Part shown: positions 11,181-23,212 of the stretch, one piece after another
Layout: the number at the start of each line of letters is the position of its first letter
Numbering within the stretch: position 1 is the first letter of the stretch
Assembly: GCF_963675165.1 (NCBI RefSeq)
Contig: NC_087380.1
Location: 6,084,071 to 6,148,070 of the forward strand
Length of the DNA: 64,000 nt
Source: Halichondria panicea
Lineage: Eukaryota > Porifera > Demospongiae > Suberitida > Halichondriidae
Direction: 5' to 3'
Notes under the pieces: generated by a model
What the model saw: only the letters and a program-made list of their open reading frames with translations
Databases searched by the model: none
Told to the model about the DNA's origin: nothing
Made by a program: the position numbers and the translations under genes

Positions 11181-14100
11181 ATCTTGACCGCGGTAGCGAA
11201 CGGTAGTGTAGTGTGCATAGTAGTGACCTCCCCCTAAGACAGACTGACTGACTACTATAACCCGTGGCGCCGCGGCGCGCCTCGGGTTAATTAACTCTCT
11301 GAAAAACAAACATTAATTTTGGGATGTTATATCAAGTTGTTTAATTTTCCTGATTTCCATTTCAGGGAAGATGAGCCATGCACCCCCTCCAGTACCTGTA
11401 ATAACTTGCATTATTAAGTTACCTACGTACAATATAGTGGAGGAATTTTTGGAAGCCATTGCTTTTAAGTTTATTCCTAGAGCGTTAGAAAGAGTACATT
11501 TTATTTTGTTTACATTATTATAGTGCGCGTGTTCAGTGCAAATAGAATCATTATTATGATTTGTTTTGCATGCTGTGTATGGATACTACAATATTGTCTC
11601 TTCATGGAACTCTAGGGCTGACTGTATTATGCAACTTGCCGGTGGTCTACTGGGGAGGGGGATATGCTTACTTATCATTGTTCTATCAAATGATTTCATA
11701 CCAGGAAAGATGCAACATTAACGATATTCATTACTTTATTGTAGTAAACAAACAATTTGTTGCCATATGAAGGAAGCTAGTTAGTTAATGACTCACCCTA
11801 CAGGGGATGTAATTGTGATTGGTTGGTTTTGCTGTTGGCGTTTCATCATAGCTCTCTGGAACAAGGAAAAGAAGTGTCGACAGTTTCCTCCCTTTTTGCA
11901 TGCAAACTTTTTGTTTACTTGTTTGTTTAATGGGAGCATGGTATATGGTAATAGATATCTTTACTATCAATACGTAATTTCGTGCTTAAGCGAATCTAGT
12001 TAACATTTTAAGCGTTAGTTATAGTAAGTACGATTAATCTTCATGAAGTTCTGAATTGTCCCGTACGAAGTTTTTGGGTTGTCTCTCGACCATTTATTGG
12101 ATATCATCAGCTATTCTGATGTTTCATCTTATTTTGCGTGCTCATGCATGTATATATATGCACAACTCACATACGTTGCCGCTAATCCAACTACTTAAAC
12201 ACATGTGACTTCGAATGCACTTAATTGCTATGCTGAAACTAAAATTTGCCATCTTACTTTGTACATTAATATTGGAAATAAAAATCTAATGACAACCAAC
12301 AATGTTGTCATTACATTTTTGCCTTATTGTGGAATATTTTAATATACTAGCGTTAATTTTGTTGTCATGTGTATAGTTACCAATGGTATTGTTAGTTGGT
12401 CAGAACTTTTGTCTTGTGTATACATGCATTTAGTACAATATACAGCTGGCATTATCTGTGCATATGGTGCTTTCACATATTTCGCAGCTAGTAAACAACT
12501 TCTGTACCAGTGTATAGTGGGACCTGGATATTAAGTTAATGAACTAGTTTTCACCTCATTAAGTATACGTAACTACGCATAATGTCTAGGAGACTAGAAG
12601 ACTTGCATGCAGCTGTAAAGTGTGCAATTTCAATCACCACCGGATTGTAATCTATAAACGTCAACTGGATAGATGAGGAAACTATAACCGATAGACACCC
12701 TCCCTGTTGCAAGGTTTATTAGCTAATTGTTTGTGTACATTCACGCTGTGTTTTGTTTACCTTTTGAAGCAGATGGCATTTTCACTGTTTTAAGCTACAG
12801 AAACCGTACAAATATTTCTATGGTAGATGTAATCATAATCAATGTGCATTCCTTTCCTGTTTTAATACCAGCAACTTTGTGTACCAGCACTAATACTAAC
12901 TCGCTACATGTATATCCATGATCGTTATTAGCCTTAAGCAAGCTAGTTACACTTCCCATTTTTCGATATAGAATAGATTTCCTTACCAATTTGTTTCCGG
13001 GGTAAACTACCCTGTGACATTGTCCCCATCCGGAAGTACGTTTACATGTGTCACATCAGCTCCTGTCGCTATAATCATTTTGAAACTGATTTAGTGTTGT
13101 ATCATTTGATATTGGTGCTCATACATGTATTAATCCTATGAAACCACCCTAATGATCTATTTCAGTTTTCAGTTCCATAGGATATTTAGTAGGAGCAATG
13201 CAGCTCTGTTCAAGGGAGTTTCATACTTCTCTTAATTTTCTAAATACCCTAGTTATTACTTTTAAACAAACTTTCTAACATTACATTGATCATGTGAACC
13301 ATGTATGAGCCCCTCGGAGCCTGCTTACTGACTGGGCACTCGTTGTCTAGTGTTTGGGTGTTTTCCCTAGAAATGGTGACAGACATCATCAGAACAAGGA
13401 AACCGTGAATATAGTTTAGAGCGTGTGCGTAGTGTTGTTTCTATCGTTTAAGTGGGTTTGTCACTCTGGCTGGATTATAGTGTATACGTGTTTCATAAGC
13501 TGGGCTAGTTGAATTGTATGACCTATCTGTTGTGTGTGTCATAGTTTAGTACAGACGGTTAATTCATGTGCACGTATAAATTTAGCTGGTAAATTAAACA
13601 TATTCACGGCCGTACATAATAATTATGATATTCATTGAACCACTTGAAAGGTGCTCGTTGACATTGTCTAGATGCATATAGTAAACAGTTAAGATTACAG
13701 TAGTTAACTCTGGGTCAAGAAGGGTGGTATACATCCCCTTTGTGCTGGGTCGAGTAAGACATACAAAACTATGCCTTGTTGGATTTATAGACAGGACTGT
13801 AAAACAGTTGTGTGTGTGCTATAATATAGCACATGTATGTGTACAATAATTATAGCCTATATATTGTACACATACACTGAATGCAGTTGGAACCATGTTG
13901 TAAACAAAAGGATGCCTTCAGCGAATACTGAAGCTAGCTTACCCCATTCTACACCATGAGATGATTTGTATAGAAGTGGGTGTCTCCTGATTATGTGATT
14001 TGTTTACGTGGTTCTTTGTGCATGCTTTTTGTTTCTATTTTTAGACTCATGAATGTATACTTTTTTCTTGATGAAGTAACAGTATCCATACTTAATGTTT

Positions 14101-14295
14101 GTAATAAATGTAATTGAATATCTATCCATCCGGCTAGTTTAATTGAGCAATCTGAAGTATTATAATTGTTTACACCTGTGTGTTAAAATGTATTATAGAA
14201 TGGATCGTAAAGTGACCATTCCGAGTTTGCATTTGATCATGCATGTCACAACGCACATACCATTCTGTTACTACCGACAAGTACAGTAGACACTA

Positions 14296-14602
14296 CGCCT
14301 GTGCCAAATATTCCGGAATAATTTTTTATCAGCCTTTTTTACAATTTGAATAATAGAAAATAGATATTCATTGAGTTGCACATGCGCAGTAGCTCAGAAC
14401 ACGCCCACATTTTACATGGCAGTAAATCTGATTGTTAGGTCCAATAAATGTTGAAACCACATTTTTTTGTGCTAAAATTTGCTGCTGAATAATTTGAATA
14501 ATAGGTGTCCTCAATTTGAATAATAGGCTGATGAAGTTGAATAATAGGCTGATCAAGTACGAAGAAATAATTTGAATAATAGGTGAATATTTGGCACAGG
14601 CT
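14296..14602. mobile_element. MITE with TA target site and internal AATTTGAATAATAGG repeats
   Basis: The ends CGCCTGTGCCAAATATTC and the complement of AGCCTGTGCCAAATATTC lie between TA dinucleotides. P1 lacks it at the matching place (about 1800-1812). Inside are about five copies of a TTTGAATAATAG motif, four of them in the right half. A similar motif cluster, without clear ends, occurs at 61845-61890. Confidence 0.75.
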
Positions 14603-15495
14603 TAGTAGACACGGACGTGTACTCAACAATTATATTTGCATTTCACAGTATAAGGTACTTGTTATTTGTAGGAATAAAACCTTCTCACGTTTGTGACTAT
14701 ATACTTGATCAGAATGACAGTCAGTATTATTTTACTACAATCAATGGTGTACTTATGTTTCGATATTGTATGTTGCTAAATACTGTCTCCTTTTAGTCCT
14801 TTTTTGCGGGACTAAAAAGGTGTTCGTGAGCTACTTGAGAAAAACTACAGAATATACCAGTCGCTAACCGTTAAACAGATACGGTATAAGCTTCGTCAAC
14901 CCGTTGTTTTCTGACCATAGCAAATATCAAAGCATTCCAGTGCTATGTACATGTGTTCGCACTACTTACAAAACGCTCCCTATGTAAAATAATGTGCATG
15001 CATGTAACATTGTCATAATTATGTTGTTTGGTTACCATGCATGGTTGTTAAGCATAATTTTATGGGAACCCATGCGTATGTTACTAACAGGGGCTTTCAT
15101 TAATTTGTGTGTGTCTAGTTTGCTCATAATTTGGGAAGGGTATTTGTTAGTCATATACTCTTGACCTGATCTCATCGAGACTATCTACCTTGCAACTGAA
15201 CTAACAGTATGTTTTTCATTCCAGGGAATGGGTGAGTATAATGTGTCAGCTATAGTGTGTTTTTGTGGGTGAAAATGCAATGGGTTAAGTTTTAGTGTAG
15301 TTAGTGTCTGAGCTAACAATAACATAGCTGTATACAATAAGTCATTTTTAGGGAAGAAATAGAAATTCTTTGTCCTAGCACATGTGCATGCTAGCTAAAT
15401 TACTTCTGTTTGGATAATTATTTATAAGTGGTGACTTCCGTTAAGCATGCATCCTTTAAAGATATGGTTGTGCATACTCTTGCTCTCTGTCTTTA

Positions 15496-15586
15496 GATGG
15501 TCCCGAAGGCAAATCTCACGCTCAAGATTCTTGGAGATAGTGATAGAACAGAACTGAGACCAAGGTGCTTGGATGTGGACTCTTTC
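15496..15586 (+). other. Candidate exon E (better preserved copy)
   Basis: Bounded by TTGCTCTCTGTCTTTAG on the left and a GTATGG donor on the right, with an open frame of about 30 codons that reads MVPKANLTLKIL then LRPRCLDVDSF. The relic at 3268 keeps the same frame over the second half with conservative substitutions, which supports past coding. No other exon of this gene is certain. 11353-11399 also looks exon-like, with an AG acceptor and a SHAPPPVP reading before GTAATA. Protein family unknown. Confidence 0.4.
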
Positions 15587-16084
15587 GGTATGGTAATAGT
15601 TGATTCATGATTTGCAGCTGTTGGAAATTTTTAACATCTATTCACTTTGCCTAATGTACTTTGTTCAAGACAATACTTGTGTACGTGTTATTGCAGTAAT
15701 AATTATTTTGCTCGTAAATGTCATAGAAATAATTATTGTTTGTTTATAAAATCATAATTTTCATATAATAAGTACATGTACATGCATGGAAATAAATATA
15801 ACCAAGTAGTCTATTATAATAATTATGTTCACAGAACACAACGAATAGTACAGAAAAATCTATACAACGACAACATACATCTATACAACGACAACATACA
15901 TCATTGTACTCTTGTAGTTCATTCGGACTAATATATATAGTCAAGTGATTTCGATGGCTTGATCAATTTTTAAAACCTAATTTGCTACTATTTCATTTTT
16001 GAATTTACTTACCTGTGTGTAATTTGTTAAATTCGTCTAATTTTCTAATATAGAATGGCGAGGGTCTATTTTTCTTCCTCTTTA

Positions 16085-16942
16085 TTACTGAAAGTAAGTG
16101 TAAGCGGGGGAATCGATGCCTAGGCGAGTGTTCGTGCAACGTAGGGGTAATGTTTGCACCCGGGGCGTAGTATGATAGAGGGGGTTTTTTTCTTCACTTA
16201 GTTTAGTGAAGAAAGCTGTATAATTATTGTTTAGGATTAAATGCACTTTCTATGAGTATTTTTTAGGGTCTAATTTCTCACCACTGTTTTGTAATTGCTA
16301 AGCACAGCTGAGATGAGATCATCAACTCCTTGCATTTGATCTCGTGGCTCGTCTTGAAGCTGATTGGCTGATTGTGAAGCCAGTATGGCCAGATCAGCCT
16401 ATCCTTGGAGCGCGGCCATCGAATTCCAAATGTTGTTGTTGCTGCTATCAATGCCGTATGCTTTTGTGATCTCTGGTGTGCTGCACTGGTGCTCTAGATC
16501 AATCTGCAACAAGGTAGAGCCTGGTTAATTAACTAGCTCTACATGTGGTTGTTATTATGTTTACTCTTTCACTATAAACATGAAACAATAAACTAATCAT
16601 TATAGCCACTTACGAAATTTCTGTATAGCTTCTTTGCACAATTTTGCTGTAATCATCGAGCAGAAATAATCCTTCAAGCAGATAGCCAGCAGCCACTTCA
16701 AACTCGGGACCTTCGCCAGGTGCACTGCAGTTGAACCCTGAGGCTGAGAGCTGAGATTGAGCGATAGCAGCAGGCTCTTGTGTGGGCGTACGCGTTGAAT
16801 TAGTGGTGGTCGTAGTGTTGTAGCTTTCAGTTGTGTTTGTGATCAGCTCTCCTGCACTTTCTGTGTTTGGTAGCGGTGCTGCAATGGTTCCATATAGTGC
16901 AGACAGCACAAAAGCAAAGCATAGGATAAGGTTGGCATTCAT
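16085..16942 (-). pseudogene. Family A pseudogene A2
   Basis: Exon 1 (16942-16614) and exon 2 (16503-16282) align with A1, but the gene is broken in several ways. Two extra bases near the end of exon 1 (in AGCTATACAG) shift the frame. A TAT codon in exon 2 has become TAG, seen as CCTATCC on the plus strand near 16400. Exon 3 (about 16188-16085) has lost roughly 90 internal bases and also its start, including the splice acceptor. The TATA box and signal peptide are still intact. The decay is specific to this unit, since the three sisters are open. Confidence 0.9.
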
Positions 16943-17024
16943 GATGGGATTGGTGGTGTTGATTTTGCAGACTTCTTCAAAAGTAGTTTGCAAGTTTTCA
17001 TGCTCTTTCATGAAAAGAAACTCT

Positions 17025-17032
17025 TATTTATA
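17025..17032 (-). promoter_or_regulatory. TATA box of pseudogene A2
   Basis: TATAAATA on the minus strand, in the same setting as in A1, A3 and A4 but only 83 bases from the ATG because of small deletions. Confidence 0.6.
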
Positions 17033-17189
17033 CCAAAATTCCAGCCAAATCTCACTGCGAAACCTTTCCAGTAGAGCTAACTCTAAGGAAATGCAGTTCT
17101 CTATGGTGTCGAAATTGTTTGTGGATTAGGTTACCGATACTATAGTTCTTAAGCCCCGTTTCTTGTAGAATATATCTAGTATTACTGTG

Positions 17190-17335
17190 TAGATCAAGGT
17201 GGTAGAGGTCATAATAAATCGCTTACTGTCCCGTTTGCAAACTACACTGTGTCTATCATTTTCACTGCATGTATTGCATAACTGAAATTACTCATGCATC
17301 ATCGCACCATAAGGTTATTCATAGCAGCTTTGATA
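17190..17335 (+). repeat. Left inverted repeat beside gene C
   Basis: Matches the complement of 20240-20410, including TTACTGTCCCGTTTGCAAAC and TCGCACCATAAGGTTATTCA. With the oppositely oriented A units outside, it makes the junction of the large palindrome. Confidence 0.75.
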
Positions 17336-17429
17336 AGGAAATAAGTATTCGCTGCATGGGATTTTCTGATTGCAGAATATATTGGTCATACATGCATGGG
17401 GGAATGGAAGAAAATAGCTTTAAAATGAC

Positions 17430-17437
17430 TATAAAAA
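17430..17437 (+). promoter_or_regulatory. TATA box of gene C1
   Basis: TATAAAAA 101 bases before the ATG, with a TATATATA run just downstream (17446-17452). The spacing matches the other secreted-protein genes. Confidence 0.6.
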
Positions 17438-17537
17438 TGCTCATTATATATACCTGTCTCAGTTTACTTCTTCTCAACAAACAAATCACTTCAGAGAACT
17501 AACCGATCACTTCAGAATCTATCTATATCAGCTGATA

Positions 17538-19107
17538 ATGGCGCCTAGAGTCATCATCATTCTACTATTCAGTCTTACTTACTCAACTATTACTCTAACA
17601 GCACCTGTGTCTCGATCACAGAATAGTGTCGAAGATGGTAGACCTCAAAGACAGACCTTAAGAATACCTAGGATTGCCTCGGTGATGGAGGCTTCAGACT
17701 CATCTGATGAAAACTGTCCAATATATGGTGACGGAGATTGTGGAAAGATTCAAGATATGCTATGTGCAGCAGAGAAATTTCAGCAAGAGTACAACAAGAG
17801 GCCGGTATGTTCAGTTCTGTAAATTAGTGTTCTTTGTTGTATAGTACATGTACAAATGTGTGTATACGTATTGTAATAAAAGTATGTCCATTTTCAGAGC
17901 CAACCAGCCTCCATGCAATCAGTGGATTCCTGTGCAAGAGTTGATTTCACTCGTACCAACAACATAAGACATTTGTACGATGACTTCAAGACCCTCTCCT
18001 CTATTTTCATGCAAGTGGGACAGGACTTTTCATTTCCAAACTTTGCCGATACTCAGTGTCAAATCAGGCACATCAACTCATATCTGGGAGAAACGGTATA
18101 GTGCATGTATCATAATTATACATAGTGCTAAGCCTAAAGAGAGTTACCTCAGCTATATATAGATTTGTGTATCTTGCAAGGTTGTTTGGAAATTACTCTT
18201 TTAATTATTTGACATGCAGGTTGACTATTTCTGTGAGTACAACAAGACTGAGTGTGGAACAGTTCGTTACGTCTGCAACAACATTGATTTCATCCCCAAT
18301 CCGACATTTAACTACACAAGGGATCAATTTGATGAGGAGTGTTTTGATAATCTCCTTAACTCTCTCCAGATAGCTCTTAACCTGCTCCATCACGTCTATT
18401 TCTCATCTAGTTCGGCAGTTTCAGGACAAAGTATTTGTGCAAGCCATGGTGCTACTTGCTTCAGAGCATCACACGACCAGACAGCCTGGTTGGAATCATT
18501 CAGAGCAACCCTCAGAGAAAGACAACAAAGTCTGCCATCTTCACTTGTAAGTATATAGAACAAGTAATTATAAAGGAGACCACTTTGCAGCATAAATTGC
18601 AGTACACTAACAGTCATGGAGCACAATTGATCATTAATTTATTTATTTATTAGATTACTCACAATGATGTGGAATGCCGACCTGCTATTGTATTTGAACC
18701 GTCGGTGCTCAACTTGTACTCATCCCTGGTTGAGACGAGTCGAGAGCTGTCCACTGTATCAAACCAGAGTGACCTTGTTCAGCAACTGAACTCAACTGTT
18801 TTGCCTCTTCTTCATGATGTAGTGGTGAGTCTTTCGTGTAAAATACTGTTTTCTTCCGCACTTAACAATTTTGGTGCTGGAAATCATGCTCATTTTGATC
18901 TTTCAGGCACCAGTTGTGCGTGAGAAAACAGCATTGAATGAACTGAGTATCACCATTCCTAGCAGCCCGCAAGAACACTCTGAAGATGAAGTAATGGCCA
19001 GCTGCCTTGTAACTCGTCTGAGTATAACGTACGAGGCCCTAATGCACGATCAGCTCCGTCACCATTGGACAGTACTGAACAGAGCGAGAGATACTGGCTG
19101 CGTCTAA
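17538..19107 (+). CDS. Secreted family C protein C1 (5 exons)
   Basis: Exons 17538-17804, 17898-18095, 18220-18546, 18654-18824 and 18907-19107 join to 387 residues. All four introns (82 to 124 bases) are GT-AG and phase 0. The protein opens with a signal peptide (MAPRVIIILLFSLTYSTITL) followed by a basic, acidic-then-cysteine-rich N-terminal part. The mature part has 14 cysteines, six of them in exon 3, and sequons such as NYT and NST. Hydrophobic heptad-like stretches (NNIRHLYDDFKTLSSIF, FDNLLNSLQIALNLLHHVYF, LLHDVV) suggest helices. No known family recognised. It lies at the centre of the palindrome of A units. Relics at 20181 and 44229 show that it is also a duplicating family. Confidence 0.85.
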
Positions 19108-19318
19108 AGCCAGCTGACATGGACTTCACCATGGAAACTATGAACAATGACTTCAGGACACTGTTAACATTTAATGCGGCAATGATTGATTAGATAGCGT
19201 TATTCATTTTTACTACCCAATTTTTTTATGTGTTCTTCTATTTGTAATGTCTCTATTAGATACCTATTATAGTGCACAATAACTAGGTCCTGATAAATTA
19301 TGCTCAGAATAATTTTTA

Positions 19319-19625
19319 GCATATAGGGCAGCAATGTCCAATTTTGGTAAAGATCATTACATTAAGTTTTGCATAAGGACATTTTCAAGGATTAATAATT
19401 ATGATAGTTCAAGTCAGCAAGTTAAAATTAGATAACACTGAGAATCATTAATTATGTCGTGCATGTGTCAGTTGTGTGCTGTGTTTGTTTATGTCTATGT
19501 CTTATAATTATTATGTCGCATTTTTTGGGAAAAATCGGATTTTTTATGAGAATAATAGGCGCATTTTTCAAGAATAGAATAATGGATGAAATACTTTATC
19601 AGGGCCTAACAATATCACATCAATT
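19319..19625 (+). repeat. Dispersed repeat shared with 37850-38125
   Basis: Shared blocks include TTTTGGTAAAGATC, TTACATT(A/G)AGTTTTGCAT and TTTTTTATGAGAATAA. No coding signal. The rest of 19108-20170 holds no gene that I can support. Confidence 0.6.
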
Positions 19626-19756
19626 TTGCACAATCTTGAAAACCTTGCTGTAGCTTGTCTCTACAGCCTTTTTAAAGCTTGTATAAGCTAAAGAAGCAGT
19701 TAGCAAAGCCCCAAGATTCATTTGCAGCAAGAAATGACTCATAGAAAATACATAGC

Positions 19757-19860
19757 TGGCAATTAAAACCTCCCAAGGAAGACAACCTCTCTATAACGGC
19801 CAAATGGCTGTTCCCCAACGCATGCATGGTGTCCGTTTTATGGAGGTTCCACTGTAGATC
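19757..19860 (-). repeat. Fragment of a CAGTGGAACCTCC transposon end
   Basis: Reads on the minus strand TACAGTGGAACCTCCATAAA and continues with a block that also occurs at 58283-58376. The CAGTGGAACCTCC start is typical of pogo/Tigger-type elements. Only one end is present. Confidence 0.5.
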
Positions 19861-20180
19861 GATGTAGATTGATAGTAAGAAAATTGGGCTGTGAGGTTCT
19901 GCTCGTTTTTCCCCCCTGCATGTATACAACCATGCAGCTCTAGTGATAGAGGAGCTAGGTCACCTGCAAGTGGGCACTCATGCAGCTCTACATGTACGTC
20001 TGCATGGTGAATATATTTGGCTATATATATTAGGCCATGCATGTAACTCAACCCAGAGAAAGAGTCCGGTTTGAATAAGTCGAGCCTTATATACATGAAG
20101 TCAGCTATTAATCTGTTTGTTTGTTGGACTGATTCGACATTAATTGTCTTTTGCCAGATGTGTCGGGATAGTGTTCTTGA

Positions 20181-20234
20181 CCTAGCAGCCCGCAACAACA
20201 CTCTGAAGATGAAGCAATGGCCAGCTGCCTTGTA
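20181..20234 (+). pseudogene. Fragment of family C exon 5
   Basis: Matches 18959-19013 (AGCAGCCCGCAA.AACACTC, ATGGCCAGCTGCCTTGTA) with few changes, then stops matching. It adjoins the right inverted repeat beside gene C. Confidence 0.75.
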
Positions 20235-20239
20235 TTGAA

Positions 20240-20410
20240 GAGGACAAAACTGCTATGAATAACCTTATGGTGCGATAATCCACAAGTAATGTCGGTTATG
20301 CAATACATGCAGTGAAAACGATCACACAAAGAGATAAACATGCATAGTGCATGTTTGCAAACGGGACAGTAAATGATTGTTATGACCTCTCAAGCACCTT
20401 GATCTACGTC
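20240..20410 (-). repeat. Right inverted repeat beside gene C
   Basis: Complement of 17190-17335. Together they bracket gene C and its fragment, and mark the change of orientation from unit P2 to unit P3. Confidence 0.75.
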
Positions 20411-20874
20411 CACTGTCATACTATGATATACAGGACTATCACACATTAATTATAAATCTATAGTCTTGATACTATCTTGCAAATGGATTGAGGCATTGAT
20501 ACTCATATACCTGCTCCAAAAAATAGTATCTCTTCACACCATAGGTGAGTCATACAATTATAGTCTGATCATGCAACAAAATTAGAGGCTCTTCTGGTAG
20601 TATCAACTGCTATATATGCATGCATAATTATATGCAATGTTGCTGGTTGAAACTCTGCATGTGAGAGGAGCCTGCTGAGTGACGTTTTCATCTACTCCTG
20701 CATGCATCTAACTGCTGAGTTATGTTGAAGAAGCCTGTAATAGAGCTAAGGAAATGCATGTTTTGGTTTTGGTTTTGGTTTCTAGATGTTGATATCTAGA
20801 TTTAGATTACATGCAGAGTAGATTACAACTCTATAGGATATCAAGTCTGTCATAAAAAACACATTAATTTTTAG

Positions 20875-20882
20875 TATAAATA
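20875..20882 (+). promoter_or_regulatory. TATA box of gene A3
   Basis: TATAAATA followed by AGAGTTTCTTTATC, shared with A4. 112 bases before the ATG. Confidence 0.7.
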
Positions 20883-20993
20883 AGAGTTTCTTTATCATGG
20901 AAGAGCATGAACACTTTGCAATCTTGCAAACTACTTGTGAAGAAGTGAAAAAACAGAAAGTTCTTCAAAAAAATCAACAACCCCAATCCTATC

Positions 20994-21988
20994 ATGAATG
21001 CCAATCTTATCTTATGCTTTGCTTTTGTGCTGTCTGCATTATGTGGAGCCATTGCAGCACCGCTACCAAACACAGAAAGTGCAGGAGAGCTGATCACAAA
21101 CACAACTGAAAGCATAGCTGAAAGCTACAACACTACGAGCCCCACCAATTCAACGCCCACAACTGCTGCTGCTATCGCTCAATCTCAGCTCTCAGCCTCA
21201 GGGTTCAACTGCAGTGCACCTGGCGAAGGTCATGACTTTGCAGTGGTTGCTGGCTATCTGCGTGAAGGATTATTTCTGCTCAATGATTACAGCAAATTTG
21301 TGCAAAGAAGCTACAGAAAATTTGTAAGTGGCTAATAATAATATTTATTTCAGGTTATTAGAACACTATAATTATGCATGCATGTATATATATAGAGCTT
21401 GCTAATTAACCAGGCTCTTCCTTATTGCAGATTGATCAAGAGCACCAGTGCAGCACACCAGAGATCACAAACAACAACAACAACGACATTTGGAATTTGA
21501 TGGCCGCGCTTCAGGAATATGCTGATCTGGCCCGACTGGCTCTGCGATCAGCCAATCAGCTTCAAGACAAGCCACGAGATCAAATGCAAGGAGTTGACGA
21601 TCTCATCTCAGCTGTGCTACACGATTACAAAACAGTGGTGAGAAACCATACTCTTAGCAAATCAATTATTTACTATACTAAGTGAGAATATAAAATAGCA
21701 TCATTATCATAATTAATTGCTTGTTCCCATCCACAGTTGGCCCAGCAGCATTGTGAATGTAACTCCTCCGCCCCCTGTAACCGTGTGGTCCTAACTCCAT
21801 CTATTATACTACGCCCCGGGTGCAAACATTACCCCTACGTTGCACGAAACCTCTATACAGATGTCCTTAAGGCCCAAAACATAATAGAAGAACTAAACCT
21901 CCCGACGACAACGAACATGATCACTACAAGCCAGTGGGTTAACACTCGTCTAGGCATCGATTCCCCCGCTTACATTTACTTTCATTAA
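20994..21988 (+). CDS. Secreted family A protein A3 (3 exons)
   Basis: Exons 20994-21323, 21431-21637 and 21737-21988 give 262 residues. Introns of 107 and 99 bases are phase 0. The signal peptide and the six-cysteine pattern match A1. The glycosylated stalk lacks the QEP present in A1 and A4, and exon 2 is five residues shorter than in A1, where a run of Asn codons differs. Exon 3 starts at LAQQHCEC. The stop codon overlaps AATAAA (TTAATAAAG), so the 3-prime untranslated region is probably very short. Intact, and about equally related to A1 and A4. Function unknown. Confidence 0.87.
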
Positions 21989-22497
21989 TAAAGAAGAAAA
22001 AATAGGCCTCACCATTCTATATTAAAATTAGACAAAAATTGCATGTAGAATTGAAAACATAGGTTAATTCGAAAATGGAATTATAGTATAATTATAGCAA
22101 ATTAATTTTAGTGAGATTATAGGCTTCAAAATTGATCAAGCCATCGAAATCACCTGCATGACTATTAGTCCAAATGAACTACAAAAGTAGATGATGTTGT
22201 CTAATTTGTATATAGATTTTTCATTGTGTTCTGTGAACATTATAGCTATAGCTGGTTATATTTATTATTTATTTCCATGTATTTCCCCATGAAATTATGA
22301 TTTATAAAGAAACAAGAAACAACATTTCAGTGACACTAACATAATTATAATAAGCAAAATAACTGCAATAACACATACACAATTATTGTCTTGAACAAAT
22401 AAGTATATACATTGGGAAAAAGAAAACAATTTCTGTTAAAAATCCAACAAGCTGCTATTATAATATGAATCAACTATTATATGAATCAACTATTAAC

Positions 22498-22794
<297 letters not shown>

Positions 22795-23212
22795 AGAGCA
22801 TGCACATCTTTAATTCAAACATACTTATTAACAATCATTGAACATACAGAAGCCAAACAAATTCGGCTATAGCAGGACAAGGATTTCAATTTCCTGGCCA
22901 GGAAATGACTTATTGTACAGCTATGTTATTGTCTGCTCAGACACCAACTATACATAAACAGTTGATCTAAAACTGGACCCAACGCATTTTCCCTACTCAC
23001 AAAACACACTAACACATATACTCACCCATTTCCTGGAATGAAAAACATACTGTTAGTTCAGTTGCAAGGTAGATTGTCTCGGTGAGATCAGGTCAAGGGT
23101 ATGTGATTATATACGTCCCAAAAAGGGCTACAGTTATTAGGAGATGGTTATTTTAGTACCAACGTGTACATATAATTATACATGTTTATTTCTTGAATAT
23201 AGAACTAATATA

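Larger units (their letters stand above)
10003..11235. mobile_element. DNA transposon with perfect 55-base TIRs carrying a gene
   Basis: 10003-10057 and 11181-11235 are identical inverted repeats, 55 of 55 bases, beginning AGGGGGAGGTCACTACTATG. Next to each end lie direct copies of GGTCAAGGGGTCAAG-like motifs. No transposase is present; the only long frame is the acylated PTB/PH-like protein at 10344-10715. I cannot define a target duplication, because the left flank is a degenerate ACAGACAG repeat. Identical ends argue for recent movement. Confidence 0.85.
9372..11286. mobile_element. Insertion flanked by TTAA, holding nested elements
   Basis: P1 has an uninterrupted TTAATTAA at 1385-1392. 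In P2 the left part ends in TTAA (9368-9371), and after 1915 extra bases the sequence resumes at TTAATTAA (11287-11294). That is what a TTAA-targeting insertion (piggyBac or Kolobok type) would leave. I find no matching terminal inverted repeats at its ends, so the class is tentative. It contains the orphan reading frame at 9486 and the TIR element at 10003. Confidence 0.5.
7165..17160 (+). repeat. Segmental duplication unit P2 (contains pseudogene A2)
   Basis: Same orientation as P1. It is swollen to about 10 kb by extra sequence at 8640-9170, by an insertion at 9372-11286 and by a MITE at 14296. The block 11400-13985, absent from P1, is present in reverse in P3 and P4 (for example 12740-12800 matches 24490-24580). 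Outside the listed features I see no convincing gene. 8817-8841 is a short (AC)n run and the frame around it is not protein-like. Confidence 0.8.

Noticed and set aside
14368..14629. Minus-strand frames with YYSN repeats
   Set aside because: They come from the AATTTGAATAATAGG repeats inside a MITE.
16943..17011. Upstream in-frame ATG extending A2
   Set aside because: Not in frame or not present in A1, A3 and A4; the conserved start is MNANLI.
16833..17129. 98-codon plus-strand frame opposite pseudogene A2 (and similar at 4822, 20864 and 31154)
   Set aside because: Antisense shadow of the conserved A exon 1 signal-peptide region.
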